From Pseudoscleropodium purum (Eukaryota; Streptophyta; Bryopsida; Hypnales; Brachytheciaceae): 64,000 nt of DNA. Position 1 is the stretch's first letter; each line of letters opens with the position of its first letter. Of this stretch, positions 39,071 through 51,159 are shown piece after piece. The notes beneath the pieces are model-generated. The model was not told the origin of the DNA. It saw only the letters and a list, made by a program, of their open reading frames with translations, and ran no database searches. Where the stretch lies: NCBI GenBank assembly GCA_963969395.1, contig OZ017804.1:12586001-12650000 (forward strand). The letters are read 5' to 3'. The position numbers and the translations under genes are program-made.

Positions 39071-40723
39071 ATGGAGGATGATTTTCGTCATGTTGTGCGA
39101 GATAGGTTCTTGGGACGGGTTGGGGGTATCTCCTTGCCTGATTGGCAACTCCGATTCCAAACATGGATGAAGGAGAAGCGCCAACGGACACCGTCCTTCA
39201 ACGACTGGTACGCATTTAAGTTGTTGCCACAGCATTTGGAGTTGGAGGTGCTTCAGACATACAAGAGGTGGATTGCATCGCACGTAGAGGAATTGCGCCC
39301 AGTTGAGGACTATTGGCGTGATTGTGTGGAGTTGGTGACTGCACTCAAGGAGGCTGCGGTTGCCCGAGCTCCTTCTTTTGATGATCCGCCTAAGGATGAG
39401 GAGGGTTCCTCTAGTGGAGATCCTAGGCGGAAGGGCATTGCTCTGGTGGGTGAAGGGTCCGGCTTGGGGGCCATGTCACGTTTGGCTCAAGCCACACGAG
39501 TGGCATTGGAGGCAGTCGGTCCTCCGCCTTGCTTCAATCCTCTGGCGCAATTTATGGCACATTTGGAGATGGAGTATGGGGATTTTCGGTGTGATCAGAT
39601 GCGCCGCATCCAGGATTTCTGCCGTGAGAAGGAGGATACCCCACGCACTATGTATACTCGATTGTCACGGTTGGCAACGAAGGCTGGTGATGTATTCACG
39701 GAACGTCAGCTTGTGAAGATTTTTATCTCCAAGCTAGACAAGCGGATGGTTGAGTTGATCAGCCCGCACTTCCTCTTCCAATACGGCAGCAACGCAACCT
39801 TGGCTCAGGCGTTCGCCGAGGTGGAAGCGCGTGACCGGGCATTAGGCGTGAGTGAGGCCACAAACTTGGTCACGTCGCTTTTAGAGGCTCCTAAGCCCAA
39901 GAAGCTTGCTACAGCTACAGGTAGTTTGGCGGAGGCACAACCTCAAAAGGTTGTATATTGTTGGGCTTGTAGAGAGGCCGGTCACACCAAAGGGGACCCC
40001 AATTGTCCCAAGAAAAAGAGGGCAGGGGCGGAAAAGCCTAAGCCCAAGACCGAGGCGGCCAAACCTGCGGAGAAGACTGGGGGCAAGGGGAAGAAGCTTG
40101 TGACATGATCTCATTGTAGCAAGCTCGGCCACAATAATGAGAATTGCTTCATTCTTCATCCTGAGAAGCGCTCGACGTCTTCAGGTGGTGGATCAAAGGT
40201 TGTGAAATCACTTCAAGCCGAATTGGCGGAGCTAAAGAAGCAAATGAACGCGATGGCTTCTTTGGGGCAAGTGGCAGATACACGGCCTGCGGTGAGGGGT
40301 CAGGGCTCATCTTTAGCCCTAGATCGCTACTTGTATGGTGCTTCAGGGGAGGTGGTGGCAGCGGTTGCCACTCGTGCTCAGACCATTGCATAGGCGGTGG
40401 CACCCTCTTCCATTGTGCCAGGTAGTAGTGGTTGTTCACGCCATGTGGGTTTGCCGGACCACATTGGTCAATCCCGGCTACTTCTTTCGTTCAGCATCGT
40501 GGATGCGGCTTCTTCTACTGCCGCTCCTACATTGAATCCGGTCCCACCGGTTTCTTCTAGTCATGGAGATGTTGCACACACCTTGGCGTATAAGGTGTTG
40601 CAGTTGCCGATGTTTGCTGGCGTGGACTTTCTCACACCGGATTTTCAACCATCCGGTGTATTCCACTTGGCGGGTAGTATGTTGGAAGGCAAGGTGCCCA
40701 TTCCGTCGTTGGAGGTGTCATAG
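39071..40723 (+). pseudogene. gag region of the gypsy polyprotein, with zinc knuckles
   Basis: Gag forms the virus-like particle and binds element RNA. The likely start is ATG at 39071 (an in-frame ATG also exists at 39053). A capsid-like retrotransposon gag domain covers about 39530-39840 (LAQFMAHLEMEYGDF through FVERQL-type helices). The first CCHC knuckle, CWACREAGHTKGDPNC, lies near 39960-40005. A second, SHCSKLGHNNENC, lies near 40109-40150; its first cysteine position is occupied by an in-frame TGA (40106-40108). A coiled coil (LQAELAELKKQMN) follows near 40205. Further TAG stops at 40391 and 40721 break the frame. Gag and pol share one frame, so they were probably one polyprotein. Confidence 0.85.
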
Positions 40724-41767
40724 GCAATGACGGCTCCATCCACTGAGGAGGATTTGGTGGCAATGCGGGCCAAGTTGGTGACGGAGGCTATTTTTGCGTT
40801 TGAGGCCAATGCCACTTCCACACCTATGAAGCAGTCATCCAAGGATCAGTCCTTGATTTTTGGAGTGGCTTATTTGTGTGATGTTGCAGCCCGGTCGGCA
40901 CAAGAGCGACGTAGTGTGCGTCTAGGGGTGATACATTTGGTGAATGATGACGGAGTCATGGTGGTTGGCCATACGGATGGCAACCCCACTCGAGCTACCC
41001 CCCTACGTGTTATGTTGGATTCCGGGGCTCAGCCAGTGATGATTGGCAAACAGCTAGCCTAAGATTTGGATCTAGGTGCTTTAGACCTCGAGCCTTGCCC
41101 ATTCACAATTGTCACATTGGTTGGGGGAACGGAGAAGGCCATGGGGTACACCCGACATCCATTATAGTTGATGTTTGGCGTGGGATCTGGTCCATTGTTT
41201 TCACATGTCTCTCTTCAATGCGTTGTGACTGGTGCCACCAACTACGACATTTTGGTGGGTCAGCAGACACTTTATCCACTCAGCTTTGAGGTGGATAACT
41301 GGACAGAGGAGGCTTGGATTAGGCTTGGGTGGTCTGCCGGTGATGGCAGCAAGGAGCTCATCCCCGTTGTCTTCGCATCTAGCACAGTGACTCCTACGGC
41401 GGATGCTATGTCTGGGTGCAGCGCTTTGGCATCCGATTTACCATGTGGTTCTACGCTTCTAGAGGAGACATATGCTTTTATGTCAGGGGTAGCCGAATCA
41501 CGGGAGCACGTACCACTACAGATCCTTCCACGTCATTGCAAGGATCCGGTTCCACCTTGGGGGACTCAATTGGAGCTCACTCGCCGCAGTCGGGAGATTG
41601 TGGATGCTTTGGATGCTTCGCATTACTCAGAGTATTCTTCTACCCCGTTGTTGGCTCGCACTATTCAGTGGCGTCCACCAGATGAGGGTATTACCCTCGT
41701 GGAGCTCTTTGCTGGCATTGGTACAGGGCTAGCGGCGGTGTTAGAAGCCGGGCTCAAAGTACGATAG
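40724..41767 (+). pseudogene. aspartic protease region of the gypsy polyprotein
   Basis: Retropepsin-like protease that would cleave the polyprotein. The active-site motif VMLDSGAQPVMIG lies near 41012-41045, with the D-S-G codons at 41018-41026. A downstream NYDILVGQQTLYPL segment (near 41245-41285) fits the second conserved strand region of retropepsins. In-frame stops at 41060 (TAA), 41165 (TAG) and 41765 (TAG) interrupt it. The same reading frame continues into the methyltransferase. Confidence 0.8.
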
Positions 41768-41991
41768 TACATTCATGTAGATAGTGGCTTTGCGGCCAAT
41801 CGTGTCGCTCACCATCACATCCAACGTCTTTTGGCGTTGTATCCAAAGTAGTTACCACCTTCTGCGATTCGAGGGTGTTTTGGTAAATTGCCACGTGATG
41901 TGACCTTGATTAGTGAGGATGATCTTCGCCGATTGGGTCACGTGGACTTGGTGATTGCCGAATGGCCTTGCCAAGGCCATTCACGGACGGT

Positions 41992-44553
41992 GTCATGTTG
42001 TAAATAACTATATCATTTAAAAACATCAAAAGATTAACCTTGAGCCCTAGTTCAAGAAAAAGGTTGAGATAGAAAAGGTGGGGGTCGTGGAGAAATCCAC
42101 GGTCTTGGGTTATACTGCATCTTGTCACTTAGCTCAGGGGGACAGGGTGGCTGGTTGGTTGGCTAGTTATTTTCTGCTTTCACTAGCGGTGCCAAGTTGC
42201 AACTACTTAGACCGAATTAACGAATCCGACAAGATTCAAACCCAGAACCAGCTGGCAGCTAATTGGGGACTTCTCCAACCAACCAAGTCCGCAACTTGGT
42301 GGCCGTTGTTGATCCCAAGGTGGTTTTATACCACTATTGATTGGCTGTTTGGTATATTGACTAACGGAACAGTGTTCCTAAGTCTATTTTTTTTATCACA
42401 TAGGTTACCTTTTGATACAAAAAAAAAAAAAAAAAATATACGTTTGATTATTAGTATTTTGATTTTATTATAAAGATAGCTAATATAGTGTGATTGGAGT
42501 ATATAAAGCAAAAGTAAGCTTCTTAAAGAAGCTATTAGGTATAGAAATAAAGGAACTGAGTAGTATTGCTTTTCATGTTCTACTTTGAGTTGATTATAGT
42601 TTGGGTTTTAGTATTCGTAGTTATGGATTCACAAGACCCTGACAATTGGCAATTGTCATTATCGCAATTACCGGTTGATCCAAATCAACCATCTTCATCA
42701 AGACTGCGTATGCGAGATAATGTTGAACCTTCTGAACGTCGTGTTCAACCACGAACAGATCTAGATAACCAGCAAATTTTATTGCCAGTTTTGCAATTGG
42801 ATAAAAAGTCTTTAGTAATCGTTTTAGAGTCTGAACCCGTGCTTTCCGAGAACTATCAAATGGTGTTTGAAGGGTGTTCTGAAAACAACGGTGAAGAATA
42901 AATGGTCACCTGTATTTCCGGTGAAGTAGGCCAACGCCTTTGGCTTCAAGGACCACTCAATCTATTGACCGCGGAATGGAGAGCTAACTACATTGCTGCT
43001 TTACTTTTACGTGTTTTGGAGTTCTTAAGTGTGTAAAGCAAATGATTTTGAAATTAGATTTTGTGGTGTTAAGGTAATGGATTTTAGCCTTTGTTTTAGG
43101 ATTTTTGGCTACCACCAATTAAATTTTATTCACATTAGATGAAAGTAGTTGATTGTTTACCTTTCTTTTGTTGACTTTGGGATTAGTGGACCCAAAGAGG
43201 CATTTGGAATTTAGAATAAGTAGGGTTTTAGGGAGCCTATAGGAGATTAGATGCTCACATGGGCTGATGTGGCCCATGTGGAAGGAGAAGGGGGGAGAGA
43301 TTCTCTCTTCCCTCGTTGTCGACGTTGGTGTGAGTGTGTGGTGTACTGTAGTGCAAAGAACCGAAACTTTGTTCAGTTGCTATGTATTGCTAAAGACGAA
43401 TTTGAATACAAAATTTGGTGGAGTTATACATGGTGGTGTTGCGCTTCTTTTGGCGGTATTTTCACTTGATTTCAATGTTGTATGTGAATTTTATAGGCTT
43501 TTGAGTGAGGAGTAGTCTATTGCTATCCAAAAGGAGGAGCAAAGACTTTGTGCCTCTCTTAGAGTCACAAAAATTGTTAGAACAAAGTGAAAATCAAGTA
43601 GAATATAGATCTTGTTGCTAGCTTTCTATTAAGCTATCAAACTTCTCATTACCATGTTTTTATCTCAAGTTATGAAGAGAAAGGCGAAGTAGTGTACTAC
43701 CGCTAGAATTGCATGTAGGTGATCTTTGAGAGCACATAACTCGTAGGCAGTAGCTTTGTTTCAAGTGAAAATTTGATGCATCAAAGTTTACTGTATTAGC
43801 TTTTGAAAGAGCTATCTCTTACCTAAAGTGGATCTTTAGAACGTTTTAGGTGCCCATTTTAGTATTGCTGATTTAGAAGAAGGTGAAAGAGACGATTGGA
43901 AGGTTAGAAGGTTGAAGATTGAAGTGAAGAATTGAAGAGTCAAGTGAAGATTTACCTTGCAAGGACCTAGCCTATGTTGTGGCTTGTGGCTCTATTATTC
44001 CAAGCCAGATTTGGAGGCTCATTGTCAATTTGTGTGGTGGGCATGTGGCTTTGTCAATTTTTTGCATTGTAAACCTTGTTTGCGGGTTTGGCTTGACATT
44101 GCGTACATGGCCTTACTCCATTTTGTGTCGTGGGCAACGAAGTGGGGTTGATGGCCCACATGGTTGAATCTTATGTCGTTCTCACGGTGAGACTGGATTG
44201 ATCACCAGTAAACCGTGAATTTGAAAGTTTAGGAGCCATATTCACGGACGGTTCAACTCGTGGTCTGCCATCCGTTCTACCCGTCCCGTATCTTGTGGTT
44301 TCTTATCCCCTCCTTGACCCTTGAACCTCTAGAACCATAACAAGATAGGCCAACATGGAGCTGATTCAAGAAAGTTGAAGATTCGAGGTTTGAGGAGACA
44401 ACGTGTTGAAGATTCGAGGTGCAAATGTACGAAAAGACATCCTATTGAAGATTCAAGGTTTGAGACAAGATCAAGCTAAAAACCCTACCCTCAAGTCATT
44501 TCAAGCAGCAGCCAGAATCCCTATGATTTCCCAAAGCAAACTCCTCTCAATAC
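41992..44553. mobile_element. insertion of unknown class inside the methyltransferase
   Basis: Methyltransferase coding stops after PCQGHSR and resumes with AGSGRG near 44555, so about 2.56 kb is foreign. A 13-base repeat, attcacggacggt, occurs at the left junction (41978-41990) and again inside at 44244-44256. A different parse gives only an acg repeat at the outer ends. Near 44376-44470 there are three imperfect copies of a gttgaagattcgaggt unit. No transposase, RT or terminal inverted repeat was recognised; the true ends and class are open. Confidence 0.6.
42566..43036 (+). pseudogene. unrecognised ORF inside the insertion, interrupted by TAA
   Basis: A 111-residue frame starts with a hydrophobic stretch (LIIVWVLVFVV), then a polar Pro/Gln/Ser/Arg-rich part (DSQDPDNWQLSLSQLPVDPN). 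A TAA at 42899-42901 is followed directly by ATG and a further 44 in-frame residues (VGQRLWLQGPLNLLTAEWR). I do not recognise the family. It may be one decayed protein of the inserted element; the amino-acid composition looks protein-like, but no motif supports a function. Confidence 0.3.
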
Positions 44554-45241
44554 GACAGCGGGCAGTGGACGTGGCTAGGATGATCCACAGTCGGGGCTCT
44601 TTGCGGATTTGCTTAGGCTCATCCAGTGGTGGATTACCCACCAATTGATGCCACCGGGGTACATTTTTGAGAATGTACCTCCATTGGGGGATACACGGAC
44701 GAAGGTGCGTGAGGATGGGGCATCCATCCATCACCTTCTTGGTCCCCCCACGTATGTTGATGCCGCGGCATTGGGCTTTTACGCCCATCGGCCACGTTGG
44801 ATTTGGACCAACTTGGCATCATCGGCAACGCTCACCTCTACACTTGCACAAGTGCAGCGACCCGTGCGGCGTGAAGTGGATGACATCTTGGATGACCATC
44901 GTGTTTTCATAGAGTTTACCAAGGATGATGAGCCACCTTTGGCTGTGTTGAACCGCATTGGTTTCATACGGGGGGCATTTCCTACATTGATGTGCTACCC
45001 TGGGTCTTTTGCCTTTAGAACACGCGGTCCGGATATGCTTTGGTACTCTACTTCCCAAACTTACGAGGAGCCTTCTGCCAATGAGAGGGAGCGGGCCATG
45101 GGCTTTTTGACAGGCACCACTACGGCACCGGATCTCTCTGAGGGCCAACGTCGTTATTTGTTGGGTCAAGCTATTGACCTCAACACTCTTGTTTGGGTTT
45201 GTAGCCTCTGTTTCGCCTTTCAGCGCCGTTCACGTGACTAG

Positions 45242-46775
45242 CCACACGTACTAAGGGCAGACTCTGATGGTCAGGGGGCAGCGGTGCCACATCTCACAGA
45301 GAGCGAGGAAGCAAAGTTGCTTTTTCGTTTGGAGAGGCACGTAGATGAGGAGCTTTGTGCTCAGCATGTCTTTGTAGCCTTGGCCGAGGATTTTGGTAGA
45401 GAGGATGCTGGGGATATTTTTTCCCGATTTTATCATCACAATATGGGATTTTATGTGGATCCTGTGAATGAGAAGGTTGGGGGCATGAATGCCCTCTCTG
45501 CTACTAAGTAGCAATCATCGGCTGTGCCGGTACGCAGTGAGTCTTCTACGGTGGAGAAGGAGACCACGGAGTTTGATGATTGGCCTTTGGAGTTAGGGCC
45601 ACATCTTACCAGTGCCGAGGCATGAAGGGTGCGAGCGTTCATACGTTCGTATTGTAGTTGTTTTGCCTTTAGTCTCCATGATTTGGAGGGCTATAAAGGC
45701 AAATCCATTCACATTGAATTGGAGGACGACCACCCGATCTTCCAACGCCCGTACAAGCTCAGTCTTTCAGAGAAAGTTGGCATGCAAACTCGTTGTCAGG
45801 AGTTGTTGGCCGCCAACTTGATTGAGCTCTCTAATGGTGAATATGCTTATGCCACAATTATGCCATCAAAGAAGGATGTCTTTGGCAACTGGATGGAGAA
45901 ACGGATGTGGCGATTATAGACCGGTCAACTGCAAAACCAAGTCAGACCGGTATCCCATGCCCACGCCAGAGGAGTTATTTGATGCGGTGGGCCACACTAG
46001 AGTATTTAGTACTCTAGATTTGCGGTCTAGTTATCATCAGTTACCATTGATGGTGGATGACCGAGTGAAGATTGCATTCTAGGGAGTTGATCTGAATGGG
46101 AGAGATCAACTCTACCATTGGAAGTTTCTCCCATTTGGCCTTAAGAACACACACGCTGAGTTTTAGAGGGTGATGGACCAGGTGTTGACCGGTTTACCAT
46201 TTGCTCGATGCTACATCGATGATGTTATCATTTTTAGTAGTAGCCTACAAGAGCATGTGAGGCATCTTTAGGAGGTATTTGAGAGATTATGGCAGTGGGG
46301 ATTGTGTTTGCACCATGGCAAGTGCAAGCTCTTCCACAACCGGTTGCCATATTTGGGACACATGATTGTTCCAAGGGGTCTTGGCGTACATCAGGCCAAG
46401 GTGGATGCATTGCAGAATATTCTTGCTCCAATCGACGTGTCACAGCTTCGAGCTTTTCTTGGCTTGGCAAATTACTATTGCCGATTTGTCAAGAACTTTA
46501 GCTTGATTGTTAAACCGTTGACTATTCTCACAAGAAAGGATCAACCATGGACTTGGGGACGCGAGCAGGAGCATGCATTTGCTACCTTGAAGCTGAAGCT
46601 TGATTCAGCTCTTGTATTGCAGCGTCCGGATGCAACACGGCCCTTTCAATTGCACACAGACTGGAGTGCGGTGGGATTGGGTGCAGTATTGACTCAGAAG
46701 GATGAGGAAGGACGGGAGTATATTGTTGTTTTTGCTTCTAGGAGCAACAACAATGCGGAGTCCAACTATTCATCC
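45242..46775 (+). pseudogene. reverse transcriptase and first part of RNase H of the gypsy element
   Basis: RT copies element RNA into DNA. Visible motifs are the N-terminal IPHRIEL-equivalent HIELEDDHPIFQRPYKLS, CGDYRPVNCKTKSDRYPMP, a conserved strand DLRSSYHQ, LPFGLKN, and the catalytic CYIDDVIIFS (Y-I-D-D near 46213-46224). The connection domain LRAFLGLANYYCRFVKNF and the RNase H start FQLHTDWSAVGLGAVLTQ follow, with the RNase H Asp near 46660. Defects: TAG at 45509, TGA at 45623, a frameshift near 45890-45900, and TAG at 46080, 46164 and 46269. The transposon at 46776 cuts RNase H just after NAESNYSS. Confidence 0.92.
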
Positions 46776-46975
46776 CAGGGTTGACGAATCACAACGTCCG
46801 CCCCCAAATAGCGTCCGTTTTCCGGACATCCGGACGCACGAATGCTAGCGGACGCAGCGTCCCTCCCGCCGTCAAAAGGCAAACGTTTGGGGCGGGGCGG
46901 ACGGCCGGGGCGGTCGGGCATACAGACCAGACAGGGTGGACGGACAAGGCGGACGGGGCGGACTTCGCATTGCCA
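46776..46975. repeat. left terminal GTCCG-rich island of the large transposon
   Basis: After the CAGGGTTGAC terminus comes about 190 bases rich in GTCCG, CGGAC and GGGGCGG motifs. The composition changes abruptly to AT-rich DNA near 46975. Subterminal motif arrays are where transposases bind in hAT and CACTA elements; binding here is inference. Confidence 0.8.
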
Positions 46976-47265
46976 TTAGTCATTAGAAAATTTTATATTG
47001 TTATGTAATTTGAATGTTACATAATCAAAAATAAATGCATCCACGTAAAATAAGATGTACATATAAAAATATTTTTATACGCAAATGAAAATATAGCATC
47101 TTTATATATAAATATATATGTATAAACAAAATACATGAAAACATAGTTCTAATATCACTATTGAATCCTATACGATCTTTTTAAGATCTAAATCTTTCAC
47201 ATTCTTTTTTGTTTTTAAACAATGAAAGGACCATTGTTTTTAAAAAACAAAATTCTCCTCAAATC

Positions 47266-50200
47266 CTATTTTCCACCGGATGGACCACTACCTTCTCCCA
47301 AAACAAAAGGAAAATCTGCTGTACCGAGGAGTTTAGCAGATGATTGACAAGTTGACCGTTGTTGACTTGGACAGACTATTCGCCCTCCAGATTGATCTTC
47401 GATGTCCACCTTATGAAATTGTTTCTTGGTTTCCGGAGAGAAGTCATTGTCCTCTTCACGCTTCCTTTTTTGTTTTCTTTTCGGTGATAAATCGACTTCG
47501 TCTGCCTTCAAGGTTCTCAAGTTACTCTCCACACGATCTACCATCGCTTGAACAACTTCATCATCTCGTTTCCCTTACCATGTTGTGAGGCAGTCTCCAT
47601 CCAATAGGAAAGCCTTCCAATGCCCTATAATATCACCAATGCGCTTATCAAATGCTGCTGCCACATTTACATATGAATGTCATGTGCTTGTTTGTCCATT
47701 TGTATCGTAGACAACACGAACTTTTGCAGTCTCTTCCAACTTCAACAATAGAAGGGCCCTACCTACAAGGGTGTGGTTGTATGCCTTATATTGCTCATCG
47801 AACTCTTTTCCATGATTCACCTCCACCCAACTGTCTTCTGGTCCTCTCTCCACTTTTTTATTTAGAAAACGAAAGAACTTTTCGTGTTGCAAGCTCCAAT
47901 GTCCCCCCATATTGCGACAAAACATTTCACGGGCCGCGTCATCTACAATTCCTCGAGCCCGCAATTCCACCTCTCTATTGTGAGTCATCCACACATCCAA
48001 ATCCAATGGTTGCTGAGATTCCTCGTACAAATCATGCCTCTGTTCATTTGCATTCCACCGGATTGGCTTCCCCCAATGTTGATAATTTTGAAATTTGTAC
48101 GGCGTTTGATCAAGAGGAAGATTCCAATGATTGTACTCGTGGCCTGGAGGCATAGCTTCCAAGATACCAAACATTTCGTAGAACCTAGCACTCAATGGAC
48201 TACGACACTTGGCACACACCGAACAAATGAGTGATGCTTTCACAATGCAAGTGACATGGAAAGTGTGGCGACATTGGCCCATGGTTACCGCACCTTCCGG
48301 TCCGAAGAGGCCTTGGCAAAAGCTACAACAACCATCCAAGATTGGAGAGGCTGGATCACAAACATGCACCACTCGCTTGTCTTTCACATTGATGTGTGCT
48401 GAAAGTGTGTTGTAAGGGACCCATCCTTCCTCTACTTCCAAGGCCCAATTGATGGGTGGAGCTTGGTCCTTCTGTGTGTGGTTTAACCGCTCAAACATGG
48501 CATTCATGTCTCCCCAACATGTGATCTCCGTATATTCCTTTGAAGGATGTTGGTCAAACATAGTCTTGAACCAACTCAAAGAGCTTTAAATGGCATCGCA
48601 ATTATCATTCGACTCCATTGCTAATGTTTGAAGACCTGCCATTGCTCGAGATACTACAGAGGGTCTGTCTTGGAGTCTTTATACCCATGCTAACCATCGA
48701 GACTCCAAGCCGCTAGATGGCATAAACTTCTTCAAATCCAAGGACAATTGCAATCGATTCAACTTGGATTCAACGGTTCCTTTTGCTTCAATTGCTTCCT
48801 CCAATTTATGCTTCAACTCTTCAAAGTCACAACTTTCCGTTTGCGTCTCCGCATTCACGTAAACGGATGAAAGCTTTTCCATTGATGGTTGTTGTGTCGC
48901 TTTTAACGTGCTAATGTCGTGACTTTCTTGTACATTCATAATGGCAGGATTGTCGCTTGCTTCGGCCTTATCAAAAGGAAGAGAGAGCTTATCTTCACTC
49001 TCTTGAGTCTTTTGACTGTCTCCGAGTACAATCACTGGTGAGATTGCAACCTCATTTGGATTTTTGGAGATCCCTTGCAATTCTGCAATCCGTTTACGCA
49101 TCTTCATCAACTCCTCCATTTGCCTCGATGATTGTTGATTTAAATGTTCAACCTCACTCTCCAAAGTCTTTAATTTCAACTCCAACACTTTGCACCTTGC
49201 TTCCACTCCTTCAAGGTCAGCAATTTTCTTCTCATATTCCACCAATTGTAGTATGTGAACATCTCTTTCTTCGAAAAGTGGTCCGAAAGTCTTCGTGAGA
49301 TTCTGAAATGCTATAGCACCTTTCAACATCTCTGGTGCTATTAAAGAAAACTCCTTGGCCAAATTCATAAAAGTCGGAGCAGCTTGCGCTAAAAATTCAG
49401 CTGACATCGTCATCTTGAAAGCTGTATCAAGTATATGTGCAACATTCTTTGAATCTGCAAGTGGACTCATTGGAACAGTAGTAGCACCATTATCGGGGTT
49501 GGACGATCCGCCTATTTCTTCATGAAGGTTAGCAAACTGAACCGAGAGCTTCAAAAGATTTTCCAATTGTTTTGGATTGGACATGTCTTGCAAGGTTCGA
49601 TGTAGAGGACTTGGCAATGACGCTGTAATTGGAAACTCCTCCGCCCGCCTTTTACGCTCGAAACTCCATAATGACGATATATTATCAATCGTCACGCTTT
49701 GTCCACGAGGCGTATATACTTTGTCTTCTAAACTTAACATTGGACTAGATTCAACGCCTTGATGCACAGGCGGAGATTTGTAGACCAAACTATCAAAACA
49801 ATTGTTGGCTATCAGACTATCAATTGTAGCATTAGCCTTTGCCACTTTCTCCGCCAAGACTTCATCTACTTTATTTTTTGAAGTTTCCCCGCGTTCCGTA
49901 CAAACCTTGCCTTTGTTTACAAACTCCGTTTGCGTTTGTGCCGCAACATTTGGTGTAAAGGTCAAACGCGTTGGAGCTGTGGAAAAGACTTCACCCTCTT
50001 GCGCCTCTACATCTTTCTCCACATCTTTCCCCACATTTTTCGAAGAGCTTTCATTGATTGCTTTTGTTGGAGATTGTACAGACCGTAATTCTTCAACATT
50101 TGAGGCTTTCTCCACACCATCCGTTTTCACCTCAATAGTATTTTTTAATACTTTTTCTATTTCTCCCTCTGAATTGTACAAGTCGGGAATGTCCTTTTGA

Positions 50201-50664
50201 TTGGCTTCAAGTAGAAGTGGGCAAGCTGTTGTCGTCGGAAACGTGCTCCAATCGATCTTGCGCTCTAATATAAGTTCCGCATAAACCATACACGCCACGC
50301 TATAATTAATATAGCCTTTACTTCTGCGCTTGTTTCTGAATAGAACATGCCACACCTCCTCAGATCGATGGACAAAATGTTTGTTGTTGCAAGTCCATGA
50401 TTTACAACAAAAATCCCGTGTATGACTCCTGTGCGACTCCTGAGGCCACAACTTGTCAATGTGGTACATTTTAACACAGGTCCTGCACATTTTTTATGTC
50501 CAATACTCCGCATCTTCATCTTCCCACCCGCTCTCTGCTTTAATTGTAGGGTCATTTAAAATGTCAAGCCGAAGGTCGTACGTAGCCCCCTTCACTTTGC
50601 TTTTTTTCTTCACTTCGCTTCCCGGAGTCACCCCATCCATATTTCGATCACCTTCGCCGTTCAT
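47266..50664 (-). pseudogene. transposon-encoded zinc-binding / coiled-coil / RING-H2 protein, one frame with five stops
   Basis: From ATG at 50664 to the stop at 47266 a single frame of about 1133 codons reads protein-like throughout, but it is broken by TAA at 50494, 48679, 48586 and 47575 and TGA at 47680. Domain order: a basic N-terminus (KKKSKVKG); a zinc-binding region near 50490-50380, CRTCVKMYHIDKLW then TCNNKH, homologous to the plus-strand gene at 54009; a long polar segment; a coiled coil near 49290-49060 (KVLELKLKTLESEVEHLN); and RING-H2 at 48327-48205 with C-x2-C-x14-C-x-H-x2-H-x2-C-x10-C-x2-C. A basic C-terminal tail (PKRKQKRKRE) suggests nuclear location. RING-H2 domains usually act as E3 ubiquitin ligases. 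I do not recognise the whole protein. Some stops may be removed by introns I did not find. Confidence 0.65.
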
Positions 50665-50869
50665 GATTGTCAATTGGATTCAATAACCAATTGAAGTGAA
50701 TAAAAAAATCTCACGTGATAGTCAAAAGTGATGGCATCAACCGCAACATAGTAACACAAGATAGAGGACCCCAACTCTCCACCCCGTAGGAGTAACTAGC
50801 GCATAAAGCAATAGTAGCACATTTAACTTGGCACCGAAGGAGAATTGAAGTGAGAAGAAATGAAAAGAA

Positions 50870-51136
50870 ACTCCACCCTTATAGCCGTCCGCCACCGGAC
50901 CTGCCCCGGACCACGCGAAGCGGCCCCGAACCTCGCGTCCGCCGCGCGGACTGACGACATCTGCTTCGGCAGCGGACGCGCCGTCCGCCCGTCGCCCCGT
51001 CCGACCGCCCGTCCGACCGGCGCATCCGCCCAGACTGTCCGCTCTGTCCGCCTTCCGATGCCATTCGCGCTTTGGACACGCCGACCGCCCCACTTAAACA
51101 CTGACCGCCGACGGCGTCCGCCCAACTGTCAATTGG
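50870..51136 (-). promoter_or_regulatory. GC island with TATA-like box upstream of the minus-strand RING gene
   Basis: This dense GTCCG/CGGAC array is about 200 bases upstream of the start codon at 50664. On the minus strand the island edge reads CGGACGGCTATAAGGGTGGA, placing a TATAAGG box directly beside it (about 50876-50883). The same motif builds the transposon termini. Probably the promoter of the minus-strand gene. Confidence 0.55.
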
Positions 51137-51159
51137 TGCATCCTATGAGGCCATTATTA

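Larger units (their letters stand above)
41690..45241 (+). pseudogene. C5 cytosine DNA methyltransferase domain of the gypsy element, split by an insertion
   Basis: This transfers methyl groups to cytosine C5. The N-terminal half has motif I VELFAGIGTGLAAVLEAGL (about 41700-41757) and the catalytic motif IV LVIAEWPCQGHSR (about 41948-41988) with the nucleophile Cys. After the insertion (about 41992-44553) come motif VI FENVP (near 44670), motif VIII RPRWIWTN, a motif IX-like AFPTLMCYPGSFAFR and motif X RYLLGQAIDLNTLVWV. The order I-IV-VI-VIII-IX-X is canonical, unlike the permuted plant DRM enzymes. TAG stops at 41765, 41849, 44576 and 45239 disrupt it. Its position between protease and RT, in the same frame, shows it was part of the polyprotein. 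Retrotransposon-borne methyltransferases are known from charophytes and dinoflagellates. Confidence 0.9.

Noticed and set aside
41992..44260. Group II intron or organelle-derived DNA in the methyltransferase
   Set aside because: A gtgtc start and a gagcc...ggttc hairpin-like segment near 44240 are suggestive, but the segment is too short for domain V and no intron-encoded protein or organelle gene was recognised.
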